This document shows, piece by piece, positions 45,101 to 60,100 of a stretch of 64,000 bases of DNA (its first letter is position 1; the number at the start of each line of letters is the position of its first letter). The notes under the pieces were generated by a model. It saw nothing but the letters and a program-made list of their open reading frames with translations, had not been told where the DNA came from and did no database searches. A program made the position numbers and the translations under genes. The stretch is from Chondrilla cf. caribensis (lineage: Eukaryota > Porifera > Demospongiae > Chondrillida > Chondrillidae), in NCBI GenBank assembly GCA_964020155.1, contig OZ026557.1:430001-494000 (forward strand), written 5' to 3'.

Positions 45101-48100
45101 TCATTTCGACTTCTGGTATGTAACGCTCGTCCGATATATATATAATATTATATATATATATATAATGTGTTCCTGCGCGTAACCGCAACAATGAATTTAT
45201 ATTAGAATTTATATTGCGCGAAATAAAGATGGCCGATTTCAAACGCCAACAATTTGAAATTGGGCTAGAATTCATGCGCTGAAGCTCCGCCGAACATAAT
45301 AACTTCAGCGAAGGTTCTTCTAAACCTAACAAAGACGCCAAGTAATTTGAGTGCGGGGGGGGCGGCAGCCCCACGAGTTTTTAAACTCGAATTACTTGTT
45401 TCAATTTTCCTCCAAGCTATTGTAGGGTTTCTCCTTACGTCATTCGGGACATCGAATTGGGAAGCCATTTCAATGTCCATCTTCACCAGCCATTTTTCCT
45501 CTATGACCTACGTACAATACATCACAGCAAGGTTCTGAACTTATATTCACAATTAGTTTATTATCCTAAAATGGGTGCTTATAGGATACTGCTCTGACCA
45601 CAGGGATGTACCAGAAATAGAGTTTATGTGTTTGTGCAATCATTATGACATCATTTTCCCTGTTCCGCCATTTAGAATGGCAAGAAAGTACATGATTCAA
45701 TAGAGAATGGCAAATTCGACAATTGTATCAACAGAGTAAACTCATTCCAAGCATTTTAAAAATTACTATGAAATGGAAATTGGATGTACAGGCATGAATG
45801 ACTTGAAATGGAGTTCAACGGAGTTTATGACCGACTAACAGCAACGAAAACTGACAAAGACAGTGTCAACCCAAACTCAAAGAGTGCAGACACTTATACA
45901 GTGGTTAATAGTAGTAGGTATACAGATAGGATACACATTGTAGCTCGATCTGACACATTTGTTTTTTCCGTTTTGAACTCCTTTTTTAATGTCCTGTAAG
46001 TTTTATTCAATGCTAGTTCTGTCATAGATCACTAGGAAGAGGCTATTTTTGAGACACCAGAAGTCTTTAACTGGATGATCAGGCTAAATTCGATATCGAC
46101 TCGAGAGTCCTATGGCACAACAGGTCCTTATCAATAAATAGCTCCTATTCTACAGTAGCGGTACCATTTCTTGCCACTCATTGCATCATGTTATGTACCT
46201 GTGATGTCAGACGCATAAGCTCTATACTGCCCAGTCAGTCTCTATGATCTATGACGTCATCAGGCAATAACGACAATAACATGTGTACCACTGTACCTTT
46301 TATCTCTTTCACATTGTTTGCTGGAAATAGACAATTCTTTCCTTTGAGTTGTCCTATCCACCAGTGACTGTCACGCTTCAACAGGACAGTTACAACATCG
46401 TCTTTCTCTAAATCAAGTTCATCATCATCATCACTGTGATGGGGAGTCTCTACTAAGGCTTGAGTAACTTTGGACACTAGAGAGGAAGAACAGAGAAAAG
46501 ATCTGAATGTGATACAACAGTACAACAATCATACATACCTTCTCTTGTGCAATTCCCTGGAAACCAGCCCTCCTTTTCTTCAACCAATCCTTTACACCGC
46601 CCATCTTCACTCTTCTCAAAGACCAGGACAATATCACCAATCACTAAATCAATTTCATCATTTTTCTCAGCACGATAGGAATACTGTACTATTTCTTGAG
46701 TATCTGCCATAAAAAGATCAACATCGAAAGTGCCCTAGCTTCCAGTATAACAGAAAAGGACTGAATGAGGTGTGATAGTTGTCACACAAACGTACATCCT
46801 TGCAGGTAACCTGCTGGAAACAATCCCTCCCTCTCTCCAATCATTCCTCTCCACCATCCATCGTCCCGTTTCTCAAAGACTAGCACAACATCACCTTTCT
46901 CTAAATCAAGTTCATCGTTGTCCCCAGTATGATAGGAATACTTCATTATTGCTTTAGTACCTAAGGAGATGATAGAGAAGTGTCATTCCAATATAAGGCA
47001 AAGGACTGAATGTGATACAGTAACACAGTACACTTGTAATCAAACGTATATCCTTTTATGTGACTCCCTGGAAACCACCCGGACCTCTCTTGCTTCACTC
47101 CTCTCAGCCATCCATCTTTGCGGCTCTCAAAGACTTGGACAACATCACCTTCCTCTAAATCAAGCTCATCATCTTTCTCAGCATGATAGGAATGCTGGAC
47201 TGTTGCTTCAATAACTAAGAGGATCGTAAAGTTCAAACTAATAAGATTATGTCAACATGTCACTCTATATGTAGCAATGATGCATACATAAAATGGCAGC
47301 CCTGTACCATATGTACATCAGTCTTGTGGAGAAGATCGTGTAATGTTGTTTCTCCATATTTGGTAACTAAGCCATCAACAGCTGACAACAAAGGGACCAG
47401 CAAGCAGCCTATACTCAGCTCTTTGAAGAAGTGCTAACTGAAGCATCCATCACTTGCAGTGTTCACACAAACAAGTTCTTCTAGATTACTGTTATGCTAA
47501 CTTAGTAGTGTTTATCAAATGCTGTGTTTACACAAACAGCTTTCGAATGTGTACTTCTATGTAGTATGTGTCTAGCTCGGGACATTGGAATTAGAACGGT
47601 GGAGTAGCATGGCACATCAATAACATATCTGACCCCTCCCCCAGCTGAGCTGGCATCAATAACTGGAAAGTCAGTCAATCGACCTTCCACAGGTGGTTGT
47701 GGAGAGAGTGGTGTGCCTTCTCTTTGCAAGGTACCCAGTCGGGAGTGATCCTCCAACACCCTTCTTCATGTCTCTGTTTGTTTTCAGTCATTTTGTTACT
47801 CCAGTATTCACTATTAGTTACGTATCTCTTGACATTTGTGTGTGCATCAGTGTACTTAAGTAGCTGGACCACAGCAGCTGTCAGTTATACTACATATTGC
47901 AGCTGTATATTCTAGAGATGAACAATACTGTTGTATTTACTACATCACTGGGCCATGGATACCCCATTGGGGTTTCGGGTCTCTCCCCAGGAACCACCTC
48001 AATACATACCCACATTAGACAGACGTTTAGGAACATGCATAATGATATAGCTAGTCAACACTTGTCATTCACGGATGTCATAAACCAACAGGGCCATATA

Positions 48101-51100
48101 ACCCGGTGTTACTGGACTTGAAGGGCATAGGGCAAGAGGCCCAGGGTCTCCAGTACATAGATCACAGCTCAAGAGCTAATGGGATGTAGGTCCATAGTAC
48201 ATAGGTCAAAGGGCACTAAGTTAAGTACCTCCGAGTGTACAGATTAAGGGTTCAGAGGTTATATAGGACTGTGTGATTACAGGTGTCAAATCTGGGATGG
48301 TATGCAGGCTAGGGAGGGTTCCTCATGAAGGTATCCCTACCATACTATAGTAACACATACACAGTGCATTTAGGTGAGTAGGAGACAAGGATATCAATGG
48401 CTAGTAAAGTGAGGAATTAAGGATAATGTGGTGGAGAGGTCTGAGTGTATACTAGTGTATGGGAGCACTACCAAGGGTGATGTTGTAAAGAGGTCTGAGT
48501 GTATACTAGTGTATGGGAGCACTACCGAGGGTGATGTTGTGAAGAGGTCTGACTGTATACTAGTGTATGGGAGCACTACCGAGGGTGATGTTGTGAAGAG
48601 GTCCGACTGTATACTAGTGTATGGGAGCACTACAAAGGGTGATATTGTGAAGAGGTTTGACCGTATACTAGTGTATGGGAGCACTAACAAGGGTGATATT
48701 GTGAAGAGGTCTGACAGTATACTAGTGAATGGGAGCACTACCAAGGGTGATGTTGTAAAGAGGTCTGACTGTATCCTAGTGTATGGGAGCACTACCAAGG
48801 GTGATGTTGTGAAGAGGTCTGACAGTATACTAGTGTATGGGAGCACTAACAAGGGTGATGTTGTAAAGAGGTCTGAGTGTATACTAGTGTATGGGAGCAC
48901 TACCAAGGGTGATGTTGTAAAGAGGTCTGACTGTATACTAGTGTATGGGAGCACTACCAAGGATGATGTTGTAAAGAGGTCTGACTGTATACTAGTGTAT
49001 TGGAGCACTACCAAGGGCGGTGTTGTGAAGAGGTCCGACTGTATACTAGTGTATGGGAGCACTAACAAGGGTGATGTTGTGAAGAGGTCTGACTGTATAC
49101 TAGTGTATGGGAGCACTACCAAGGGTGATGTTGTAAAGAGGTTTGACTGTATACTAGTGTATGGGAACACTACCAAGGGTGATGTTGTAAAGAGGTCTGA
49201 CTGTATACTAGTGTATGGGAGCACTAACAAGGGTGATGTTGTAAAGAGGTTTGACTGTATACTAGTGTATGGGAACACTACCAAGGGTGATGTTGTAAAG
49301 AGGTCTGACTGTATACTAGTGTATGGGAGCACTACCAAGGGTGATGTTGCGACAAGGACCTGGTATGACTGTAGTGATTTGAACAGTAGTGTTTATCAAA
49401 TGCTTTGTTCTCACAAACAGATTCTGAATGTTTACTTCTATGTATTATGTTCAACTCAGAACATAGGAATGTAGCATATACTAGGTACTATAGGAAGTGA
49501 TTTCATCTCAACTCATCAAAGAACATTCAATATCAGTGCTAGACTAAAGGTACGTAACTGTCTAGTAGAAATTTGACGTCTTGTCACTAGTGTGCATGGG
49601 GTCAGCCTTGAAGAGGTCCTAGGAAGGTTAGAGCATCTGGTCCAAAGTATCAGACTGACATGTATTGAGGAAGTGTTCTATCATTTGATAACAACAATAA
49701 CATGTGTACCACTGTACCTTTTATCTCTTTCACATTCTTTGCTGGAAATAGACCATTCTTTCCTTTGAGTTGTCCTATCCACCGGTGGCTGTCACGCTTT
49801 ACCAAGACAAATACAACATCGCCTATCTCCAAATCAAGTTCACCATCATCATCACCATGATGGGGAGTCTCTACTATGGCTTGAGTACTTTTGGGCACTA
49901 GAGAGGAAGAACAGAGCAAAGATCTGAATGTGATACAAACAGTACAACAATCATACATACCTTCGGTTGCACAATTCCCTGGAAACCAGCCCTCCCTTTC
50001 TCCAATCACTCCTTTACACCGTCCATCTTCACTCTTCTCACAGACTAGGACAACATCACCAATCACTAAATCAATTTCATCATCTTTCTCAGCACGATAG
50101 GAATACTGGACTATTTCTGGAGTATCTGCCACAAAAAGATCCACATAGAAAGTGCCCCAGCTTCAAGTATAATAAAAAAAGACTGAAGGACTGACACAAA
50201 CATACATCCTTGCAGCAATTCTGATAGAAATAAGCCCTCCCTTTCTCCAATCATTCCTCTCCACCATCCATTCTCAGGTTTGTTAAAGACTAGGACAACA
50301 TCACCTTCCTCTAAATCAAGTTCATCATCTTTCTCAGCATGATAGGAATACTCCACTATTTCCTTAGTACCTAAGAAGATGAGAAGTGTCATTCCAGTGT
50401 AAGGCAAAGGACTGAATGTGATACAGTAACACAGTACACTTGTAATCAAACGTATATCCTTTTATGTGACTCCCTGGAAACCACCCGGACCTCTCTTGCT
50501 TCACTCCTCTCAGCCATCCATCTTTACGGCTCTCAAGGATGCGGACAACATCACCTTCCTCTAAATCAAGTTCATCATCTTTCTCGGCATGATAGGAATG
50601 CTGGACGGTTGCTTCAATACCTAAGAGGATCATAAAGTTCAAACTAATAAGATTATGTCAACATGTCACTCTATATGTAGCAATGATGCATACATAAATG
50701 CCAGCCCTGTAACATATGTACATCAGTCTTGTGGAAAAGATCATGTACTGTTGTTTATCCATATTTGGTAACTGCGTCATCAACAGCTGGCACCAAAGGG
50801 ACCAGCAAGCAACCTATACTCTGCTCTTTGAAGAAGTGTTAACTGAAGCATCCATCACTTGAAGTGTTTACACAAACAAGTCCTTCCAGATTACTGTTAT
50901 ACCCAACTTAGTAGTGTTTATCAAATGCTGTGTTTACACAAACAGCTTTTGAAAGGTTTACTCCTATGCATAGTATACGTGTTAAACTCGGAACATTGGA
51001 ATTATTGGAATCCTCAATTAATGAAAGAGAAGAAGAAAACTATTTAAAATCTTTCTGTGGATGTCTAATCGTATTATAATGGAGCTAAGAATGCTTTCCT

Positions 51101-54100
51101 TCGCATGTGACTTGTACAATTGATGTGACACCTTTAACACCAGTTCAAGTGGTATACAGTGACATTTTTGATTTCACTTGGGAAATGGCAAAATATTGAA
51201 TTTGGTGGTGTGTCAACAGCAGTCAGTCATGCAAGGGTGCCCCAAACAACCATCAAGATCTTGGAAGAGTGGAATAGTATGGCACATCAATAACATATCC
51301 GCCCCCTCCCCCTGCTGAGCTGGATCACAGCAGCTGTCTGTTATACTACACATTGCAGCTGTCTATTCTAGAGATGAACAATACTATTGTATTCACGACA
51401 TCACTGGGCTGTGGGGACCACATTAGGGTTTCTGACCTCTCCCCAGGAACGACTTCAATACATACCTACATTAGATAGACTGTTAGGAACATGCATAATA
51501 ATATTATTATTGTTAGTTAAAACTTGTCATTCATGGATGTCATAAACCACCAGGGCCAAATAACCCAGTGTTACTTGACTTGAATAGTAGAATAGAGTAA
51601 GAGGCCCAGGGTCTCCAGTGCATAGATCACAGCTCAAGAGTTAATGGGATGCAGGTCCATAGTACATAGGTCAAAGGGCACTACATTGAATACATTGAAG
51701 TCTACAGATTAACAGGTCAGAGGTTACATAGGACTGCTTGATTACAGGTGTCAGATCTAGGATGGTAGGCAGGTTAGGGAGGGCTCATACCAACCTTAAT
51801 ACCAAACAGGGGTTCCTCATGAAGGTATCTCCGGCATCCTCAGTGAGTGACCATACTATAGTAACACGTACACAAAGACAATGTGGTAGAGAGGTCTGAC
51901 TGTATACTATAGTGTATTGGAGCACTAAAAAGGGTGATGTTGTAAAGAGGTCTGACTGTATACTAGTGTATGGGAGTACTACCAAGGGTGATGTTGTGGA
52001 GAGGTCTGACTGTATACTAACTAGTGTATGGGAGCACCACCAAGGGTGATGCTGTAAAGAGGTCTGACTGTATACTAGTGTATGGGAGTACTACCAAGGG
52101 TGATGCTGTAAAGAGGTCTGACTGTATACTAGTGTATGGGAGTACTACCAAGAGTGATGTTGTAAAGAGGTCTGACTGTATACTAGTGTATGGGAGCACT
52201 ACCAAGGGTGATGCTGTAAAGAGGTCCGACTGTATACTAGTGTATGGGCACACTACCCAGGGTGATGTTGGAAAGAGGTCTGACTGTATACTAGTGTATG
52301 GGAGCACTACCAAGGGTGATGTTGGAAAGAGGTCTGACTGTATACTAGTGTATGGGAGCACTAACAAGGGTGATGCTGTAAAAAGGTCCGGCTGTATACT
52401 AGTGTATGGGAGCACTACCAAGGATGATGTTGTGAAGAGGTCTGACTGTATACTAGTGTATGGGAGTACTACCAAGGGTGATGTTGGAAAGAGGTCTGAC
52501 TGTATACTAGTGTATGGGAGCACTACCAAGGGTGATGTTGTAAAGAGGTCTGACTGTATACTAGTGTATGGGAGCACTACAAAGGGTGATGTTGTAAAGA
52601 GGTCTGACTGTATACTAGTGTATGAGAGCACTACCAGGGGTGATGTTGTAGAGAGGTCTGACTGTATACTAGTGTATGGGAGCACTACCAAGGGTGATGT
52701 TGTAAAGAGGTCTGACTGTATACTAGTGTATGGGAGTATTACCAAGGGTGATGCTGTAAAGAGGTCTGACTGTATACTAGTGTATGGGAGCACTAACAAG
52801 GGTGATGCTGTAAAGAGGTCTGACTGTATACTAGTGTATGGGAGCACTACCATGGGTGATGTTGTGAAGAGGTCTGACTGTATACTAGTGTATGGGAGCA
52901 CTACCAAGGGTGGTGTTGTGAAGAGGTCTGACTGTATACTAGTGTATGGGAGCACTACCAAGGGTGGTGTTGTGAAGAGGTCTGACTGTATACTAGTGTA
53001 TGGGAGCACTACCAAGGGTGATGTTGTACAGAGGTCTGACTGTATACTAGTGTATGGGAGTACTACCAAGGGTGATGGTGTAAAGAGGTCTGACTGTATA
53101 CTAGTGTATGAGAGCACTACCAGGGGTGATGTTGTAAAGAGGTCTGACTGTATACTAGTGTATGGGAGTACTACCAAGGGTGATGTTGTAAAGAGGTCCG
53201 ACTGTATACTAGTGTATGGGCACACTACCAAGGGTGATGTTGGAAAGAGGTCTGACTGTATACTAGTGTATGGGAGCACTACAAAGGGTGATGTTGTAAA
53301 GAGGTCTGACTGTATACTAGTGTATGAGAGCACTACCAGGGGTGATGTTGTAGAGAGGTCTGACTGTATACTAGTGTATGGGAGCACTACAAAGGGTGAT
53401 GTTGTAGAGAGGTCTGACCCTTTTACCTACCACTCAAAAATAAGAGTACCTGGGCGCAGCGGTTTCCTAGGTAACGCGGCTAGTGGAAAGGAATCTATAG
53501 CAGTTTGAACAGTAGTGTTTATCAAATGCAGTGTTTACACAAACAGTTTCTGAAGGTTAACTCCATACATGTACAGGAGAACTTCTATTAAAGGAAACTC
53601 CAAATACAGGACACCATATCCCCCACACACAAGACACATTGTTAGGTACACTAGAAATAGACTTCTGAATTGCTAATATATATTTTCCACCTCTGAAGAG
53701 TGAACAATCTCCTCAAAGTGGACAAATCAGCCGTTCCCAAAGTGTCCTTTACAAAGAGGTTCTACTGACATGTATGTTCAACCCGGAAAGATAGATTCTG
53801 GAAGTGATTCATTTTATTTTATCAAAAAAAAACATGTGATAGCAGTGCTAGACTAGAGGAAGGCATATAGCATGCATGGGGTCAGCCTTGAAGAGGTCCC
53901 AGGAAGGTTAGAGCATCTGGTCTAAAGTATCAGATTGACATGTATTGAGGAAGTGTTCTATCATTTGATAACAACAATAACATGTGTACCACTGTACCTT
54001 TTATCTCCTTCACATTGTTTGCTGGAAATAGACCTGTTTTTCCTTTTAGTCGTCCTATCCACCAGTGATCGTCACGCTTTAGCAGGACATCCACAACATC

Positions 54101-57100
54101 GCCTTTCTCTAAATGAAGTTCATCATCATCATCACCATGATGGGGAGTCTCTACTAAGGCGTGTGTGAAATTGGGCACTAGAGAGGAAGAACAGAGCAAA
54201 GATCAAAATGTGATACAACAGTACAACAATCATACATACCTTCTCTTGTGCAATTCCCTGGAAACCAGCCCTCCCTTTCTCCAATCACTCCTTTACACCG
54301 CCCATCTTCACTCTTCTCAAAGATTAGGACAACATCACCAATCACTAAATCAATTTCATCATCTTTCTCAGCACGATAGGAATACTGTACCATTTCTTGA
54401 GTATCTGCCATAAAAAGATCGATATAGAAAGTGCCCTAGCTTCCAGTGTAATAGCAAAGGATTGAATGAGGTGTGTTAGGTATCACACAAACGTACATCC
54501 TTGCAGGTAACCTGCTGAAAACAATCCCTCCCTTTCTCCAATCATTCCTCTCCACCATCCATCGTTCCGTTTTTCAAAGATTAGTACGACATCACCTTCC
54601 TCCAAATCAAGTTCATCGTCGTCCCCAGCACGATAGGAATACTTCACTGTTGCTTTAGTACCTAAGAAGATGATATAGAAGTGTCATTCCAGTGTAAGGC
54701 AAAGGACTGAATGTGATACAGTAACACAGAACACTTGTAATCAAACGTACATCCTTTTATGTGACTCCCTGGAAACCACCCGGACCTCTCTTGCTTCACT
54801 CCTCTCAGCCATCCATCTTTACGGCTCTCAATGATGCGGACAACATCACCTTCCTCCAAATTAAGTTCATCATCTTTCTCGGCATGATAGGAATGCTGGA
54901 CTGTTGCTTCAATACCTAAGAGGATCATAAAGTTCAAACGAATAAGGTTATGTCAACATGTCACTCTATATGTAGCAATGACACATAAATAAAATGGCAG
55001 CCCTGTACCATACGTATATCAGTCTTGTGGAAAAGATCATGTACTGTTGTTTCTCCATATTTGGTAACTACGTCATCAACAGCTTGCACCAAAGGGTCCA
55101 GCAAGCAGCCCATACTTTGAAGAAGTGTTAACTGAAGCATCCATCACTTGAAGTGTTTACACAAACAAGTTCTTCCCGATTACTGTTATACCCAACTTAA
55201 TAGTGTTTATCAAATGTTGTGTTTACACAAACAGCTACTGAATGTCTGAATAACCTGCATATTATATTCATTGAGCCATTTTGGCTTATGTGTATTTTGC
55301 ATAAGTGTCCCTCAAGGTAACTTTCGAGGGTTGGCAGCTATGTGTATAGCTGCCAACTGTCCTGAATCCTCCAGGACATTCACGGATTTTCTCAGTGGTA
55401 ACAAGTCCCACAAGGATTGGTGAATGGCCAGAGTTCTCACAATTCACCATAACAGAACCACAGGGTGGAGAATCCGATGGTCTTCATTCAAACAGTCTTC
55501 AGAAGAGCAATCACAATAGACAAACAAGCACTTCAACTAGATCTATAGCTGTTTCATCATCATTCATCATTCTCCAGTAGATTAGACTTAGAGTAGCTCA
55601 TTCAATTTCGTTCGGCAGTGTTCAGTACAGTATGAAGTTCTTGAGAATTAAGTATTTGCAATGTGACGTCATAAATAGGCTGACCACGCCTACTTCTTGG
55701 TTTAAGTCGCATTTAATTACCGAGCGTTAGCGAGGTTAATTGTTTCCGGTCCATAGCGAGTCGAAAGTTGGTCGCCCACGCATCTAATTGCTTTTCGTCG
55801 GGACACTCGCGGAATTATGGCCCATTTGCACTTTCTTTGTGCGCAAATTCCACGAGTTCACAACCGACTGGTCTCGATCCGTCCCTCCCGTCGGAAGGGG
55901 GCACGGACGCGTCACAGACGGAGGTAGAAGACTTTCGTCAAGATCGGCAGCAGTTGCCGAGAGACGGACAATAATGACACTCACGTTTCTTTGACTCAGG
56001 GGCTGGGTGTTCCGGGTCGGGCGCCATCGGTAAGCTTAAAACGATCATCAAGAAGGCTGTCAAAGTTTTTACGTACAGAATTTCGATTCCCCATTGCGCC
56101 GAAAGGGGGTTCGTCAATTCGTCGTTCGGGAGCTCGAATTGGTCAGCCATGGTGACGTCCATCTTGGCAGACATTTGTACATGACGTGCAATCTACGTAA
56201 TCGAAAAGATGGCTAATCTACGAGTTTCAATTGCTCACTAATGGAACGTTTTCCTCGTTGTAGAGACGACTGGTTCTCATGTGAAAGACGTCAGCACAGA
56301 GGGCTTTGGATCAGGTAAAATGAACCGACCTACTGGCCATATGGACTGATGACATCCACTTAGCGTCATGCTCTCTCTGTAGTAGAGCATGCATAGAAGG
56401 GTAGGGTTAGATCTTGGATCCTTTTTTGAACCAAATATTATAGGTCAAAAAGTATCCCAGATCTAACCCCAATTAATCATAACTCTACCTACTAACACTA
56501 ACCCGACGTCGTCAATCCATATGGCCAGTGTCCATTATCTTCCTTTTACCTGATCCCTAAGGATTTTTGTCCTCATGTGAGATGATTGTTCTTGCTAAGC
56601 ACTTTGCAGTGTTGTACAACAGCTGTAGCTCTTGGTATGGCATCAAATGTATAAATATGTCTAAACATACGTACCACACGTTAACAAACATACAATAATA
56701 CACTGAACACACTTCAATCAACCACTGTAAATAGAATCATAAACACAGTTGATGCAATATGAGAGTCCAGCTGTCTCAGAACAATTACAAAAGGAATCAT
56801 GCATGCATCCACACATCATGCACAAGCAGCACAAGTGAACACAAGTGGAAGTTGTGCAAACATACTGTAATGAGTAAGTTCCGCAACCAATCAGTGGAAC
56901 CAATCTCTTTGCACAAGTTGTCAAGAAATGTGGCCATGCATCATGTTACAAAACATGCAAACTGTGACAAAGGTTCTCCACAAATAGTACTCCCAAAGAA
57001 ACAATCAATCTGGATCAGTACCAGAATGCTTACAAGGCTTGGCTCACAAATAGGAGAAATGTTAATAGCCCAAGCATTACCACTTATTATAATATAAACA

Positions 57101-60100
57101 ATTATACAAAAGCAAGGTGGTCAATGTGGATATAAAGGTCATGCATATTAAACATATCACAACATGTGCAGTCATTATACTTGATAAACTACAACGAAAC
57201 AAATAATTTACCTATATTCTACATTTTTGCAACAAACAGCAAAATAGCATGCAACTTTTCAAAGAATTAACCAGTATGAAACTAGTGTTATACAGCCAAT
57301 TACAATTGTCACCAACCGCTCAAACCTGCCAGCACCACCTTGGCCTTTTTGCCAGCAGTCTCCATCATTCTCCCATTGCTGACCTCCCACAAGAAGATAT
57401 AACACAGAAGTCTTAATTTCTATCTAAGTCATTCACCTTGACTTACAGAAGTACACTATAATTGGAGTGCCGATCATGAAATTTAACCATTATCTTATAA
57501 TGCACATGCACAACAGGCATACTTTACCTGTTTCATTCAAATTGATCTAATTCTTTTTATTCCTGTTATGATTCAATCTATATAGTATATCATTTGAATT
57601 TCAAAACAATTTTTTATTTGAAAGTTTATTACGAATCAGGAATACTCCCCACAGTGTACGGAGTATTCCTGTGATGATCCAATCTATCCATGTGATCTCA
57701 ATTTCAAAAAGAAAAACATAATACAGCAAAATACGGACATATTATACTTCACGTAGCGAGGTCCTGAACCACGTTCACACCTAGTTGTTTCCGGTCCATA
57801 GCGTGTCGAAAGTTGGTCGCCCACGCATCTAATTGCTTTTCGTCGGGACACTCGCGGATTTATGGCCCATTTGCACTTTCTTTGTGCGCAAATTCCACGA
57901 GTTCACAACCGACTGGTTGCGATCCGTCCGCCTCGTCGGAAGGGGGCACGGACGCGTCACAGACGGAGGTAGAAGACTTTCGTCGAGATCGGCAGCAGTT
58001 GCCGAGACACGGACAAGAATGACACTCACGTTTCTTTGACTCAGGGGCTGGGTGTTCCGGGTGGGGCGCCGTCGGTAAGCTTAAAACGATCATCAGGAAG
58101 GCTGTCAAAGTTTTTACGTACAGAATTTCGATTCCTCATTGCGCCGAAAGGGGGTTCGTTGATTCGTCGTTCGGGAGCTCGAATTGGTCAGCCATGGTGA
58201 CGTCCATCTTGGCAGACATTTGTACATGACGTGCAATCTACGTAATCGAAAAGATGGCAAATCTACGGGTTTCAATTGCTCACTAATGGGACTTTTTCCT
58301 CGTTGTAGAGACGACTGGTTCTCATATGAAAAGATGTCAGTCCAGAGGGCTTTGGATCAGGTGAAATGAACCGACCTAATGGTCAGTGGACTGATGACAT
58401 TCGCATAGCGTCATGCTCGTTCCTTAGTAGAGCATGCATAGATAGAGGTAGGGTTAGATCTTGGTTCCTATTCTAAACCAAATATTATAGGTCAAAAAAA
58501 GACCACAGATCTAACCCCAACCCTAACTCTACCTACTACTACTACAAACCCAACATCAATCCATATGACCAGTGTCTGTTAACTTCTTTTTACCTGATCC
58601 CTAAATGTTAATTTTTTGTCATCATTGTGAGATATGATTGTTCTTACTAAGCACTTTGCAGTGTTGTACAACAGCTGTAGCTCTTGGTATCACATCAAAT
58701 GTATAAATATGTCTGAACATACGTACCACACCTTAACAAACAAACAATAATACACTGAACACACTTGAATTAACCTGAAAAAAACAAGCACAGTTGATGC
58801 AATGTGAGATTCGAGCTGTCTCAGAACAATTACAAATGGAATCATGCATGCATCCACACATCATACACAAGTGAACACAAGTAAAAGTTGTGCAAACATA
58901 CTGTAATGAGCAAGTTCCACAGCCAATCAGTGGAACCAATTTCTTTGCACAAGTTGTCAAGAAATGTGGCCATCCATCATGGATCCTTTTCTGAACCAAA
59001 TATTATAGGTCAAAAAGGATCCCAGATCTAACCCCAATTCTAACTCTACCTACTACCACTAATCCGATGTCATCAATTCATATGGCCAGTGGGTCCGTTA
59101 ACTTCTTTTACCTGATCCCTAAAGATTCTTGTCCTCATTGTGAGATGACTGTTCTTGCTAAGCACTTTGCAGTGTTGAGCAGTATCAATGTATAAATATG
59201 TATATTATAAATATGTATAAATATGTCTGAACGTATACGTACCACACCTTAACAAACAATATTAAAGTGAACACACTTCAATCAACCACGAAAGAAACAC
59301 AAACACAGTTGATGCAATGTGAGAGTCAAGCTGTCTCAGAACAATTACAAATGAAATCATGCACGCTTCAACACATCATGCACAAATGAACACAAGTGAA
59401 AGTCGTGCAAACGTACTGTAATGAGTATATTCCATAACCAATTAGTGAAATCAATTTATTTGCACAAGTTGTCAAGAAATGTGGCTATGCATCACGTTAC
59501 AAAACATGCAAAAGATGTAACTGTGACAAAAGTTCTCCAAAATAGTACTCCCAATGAAACAATATGGACCTGGATCAGTACTAGAATGATTACACAACTT
59601 GACTCACACTGGAGAAACGTTAATAGCCTGAGTATTACCCCTTAATATGTACAATTACCAAAAGCAAGGTGGTCAACGTGGATATAAAGGTCATGTACTA
59701 TAATTAACTTATCACAAGATGTGCAGTCACTATACTTGATAAAATATACCACCAAACATAAATAATTTACCCATATATTGTAGATTTTGCAACAAACAGC
59801 AATTGGAAAATAGCATGCAACTTTTCAAAGAATCCACCAGTATGAAACTAGCGTTACAGCCAATTAAGATAGTTGCCAATCTCTTGAACCTGCCTGCACC
59901 ACTTGACCCTTTTGTCAGCAGTCTCCATCATTCTACCATTGCTGACCTCCCGCAAGAAGATATAACACAGGAGTCTTTACTTCTATCTGAGCCATTCACC
60001 TTGGCATACATAAGTACACTATAATTGGAGTGTATCATGAAATTTAACTATTATCTTATGATACACACAACAAACATACTTTGCCTGTTGTGTTTTCATT

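Noticed and set aside
48394..49474. Long open frames (over 300 codons) on both strands with an 18-residue repeat
   Set aside because: They follow from a 54-bp tandem unit without stops; both strands are open at once, and the arrays lie in introns and vary in copy number.
52017..53508. Frames of 456 and 494 codons of a repeat protein
   Set aside because: Same 54-bp minisatellite; no start context, no domain, equal openness on both strands.
55784..58039. Genes in the + strand frames of the tandem repeat
   Set aside because: Overlapping short frames on both strands of a multicopy repeat, with a stop in the best frame of copy 2; no domain.
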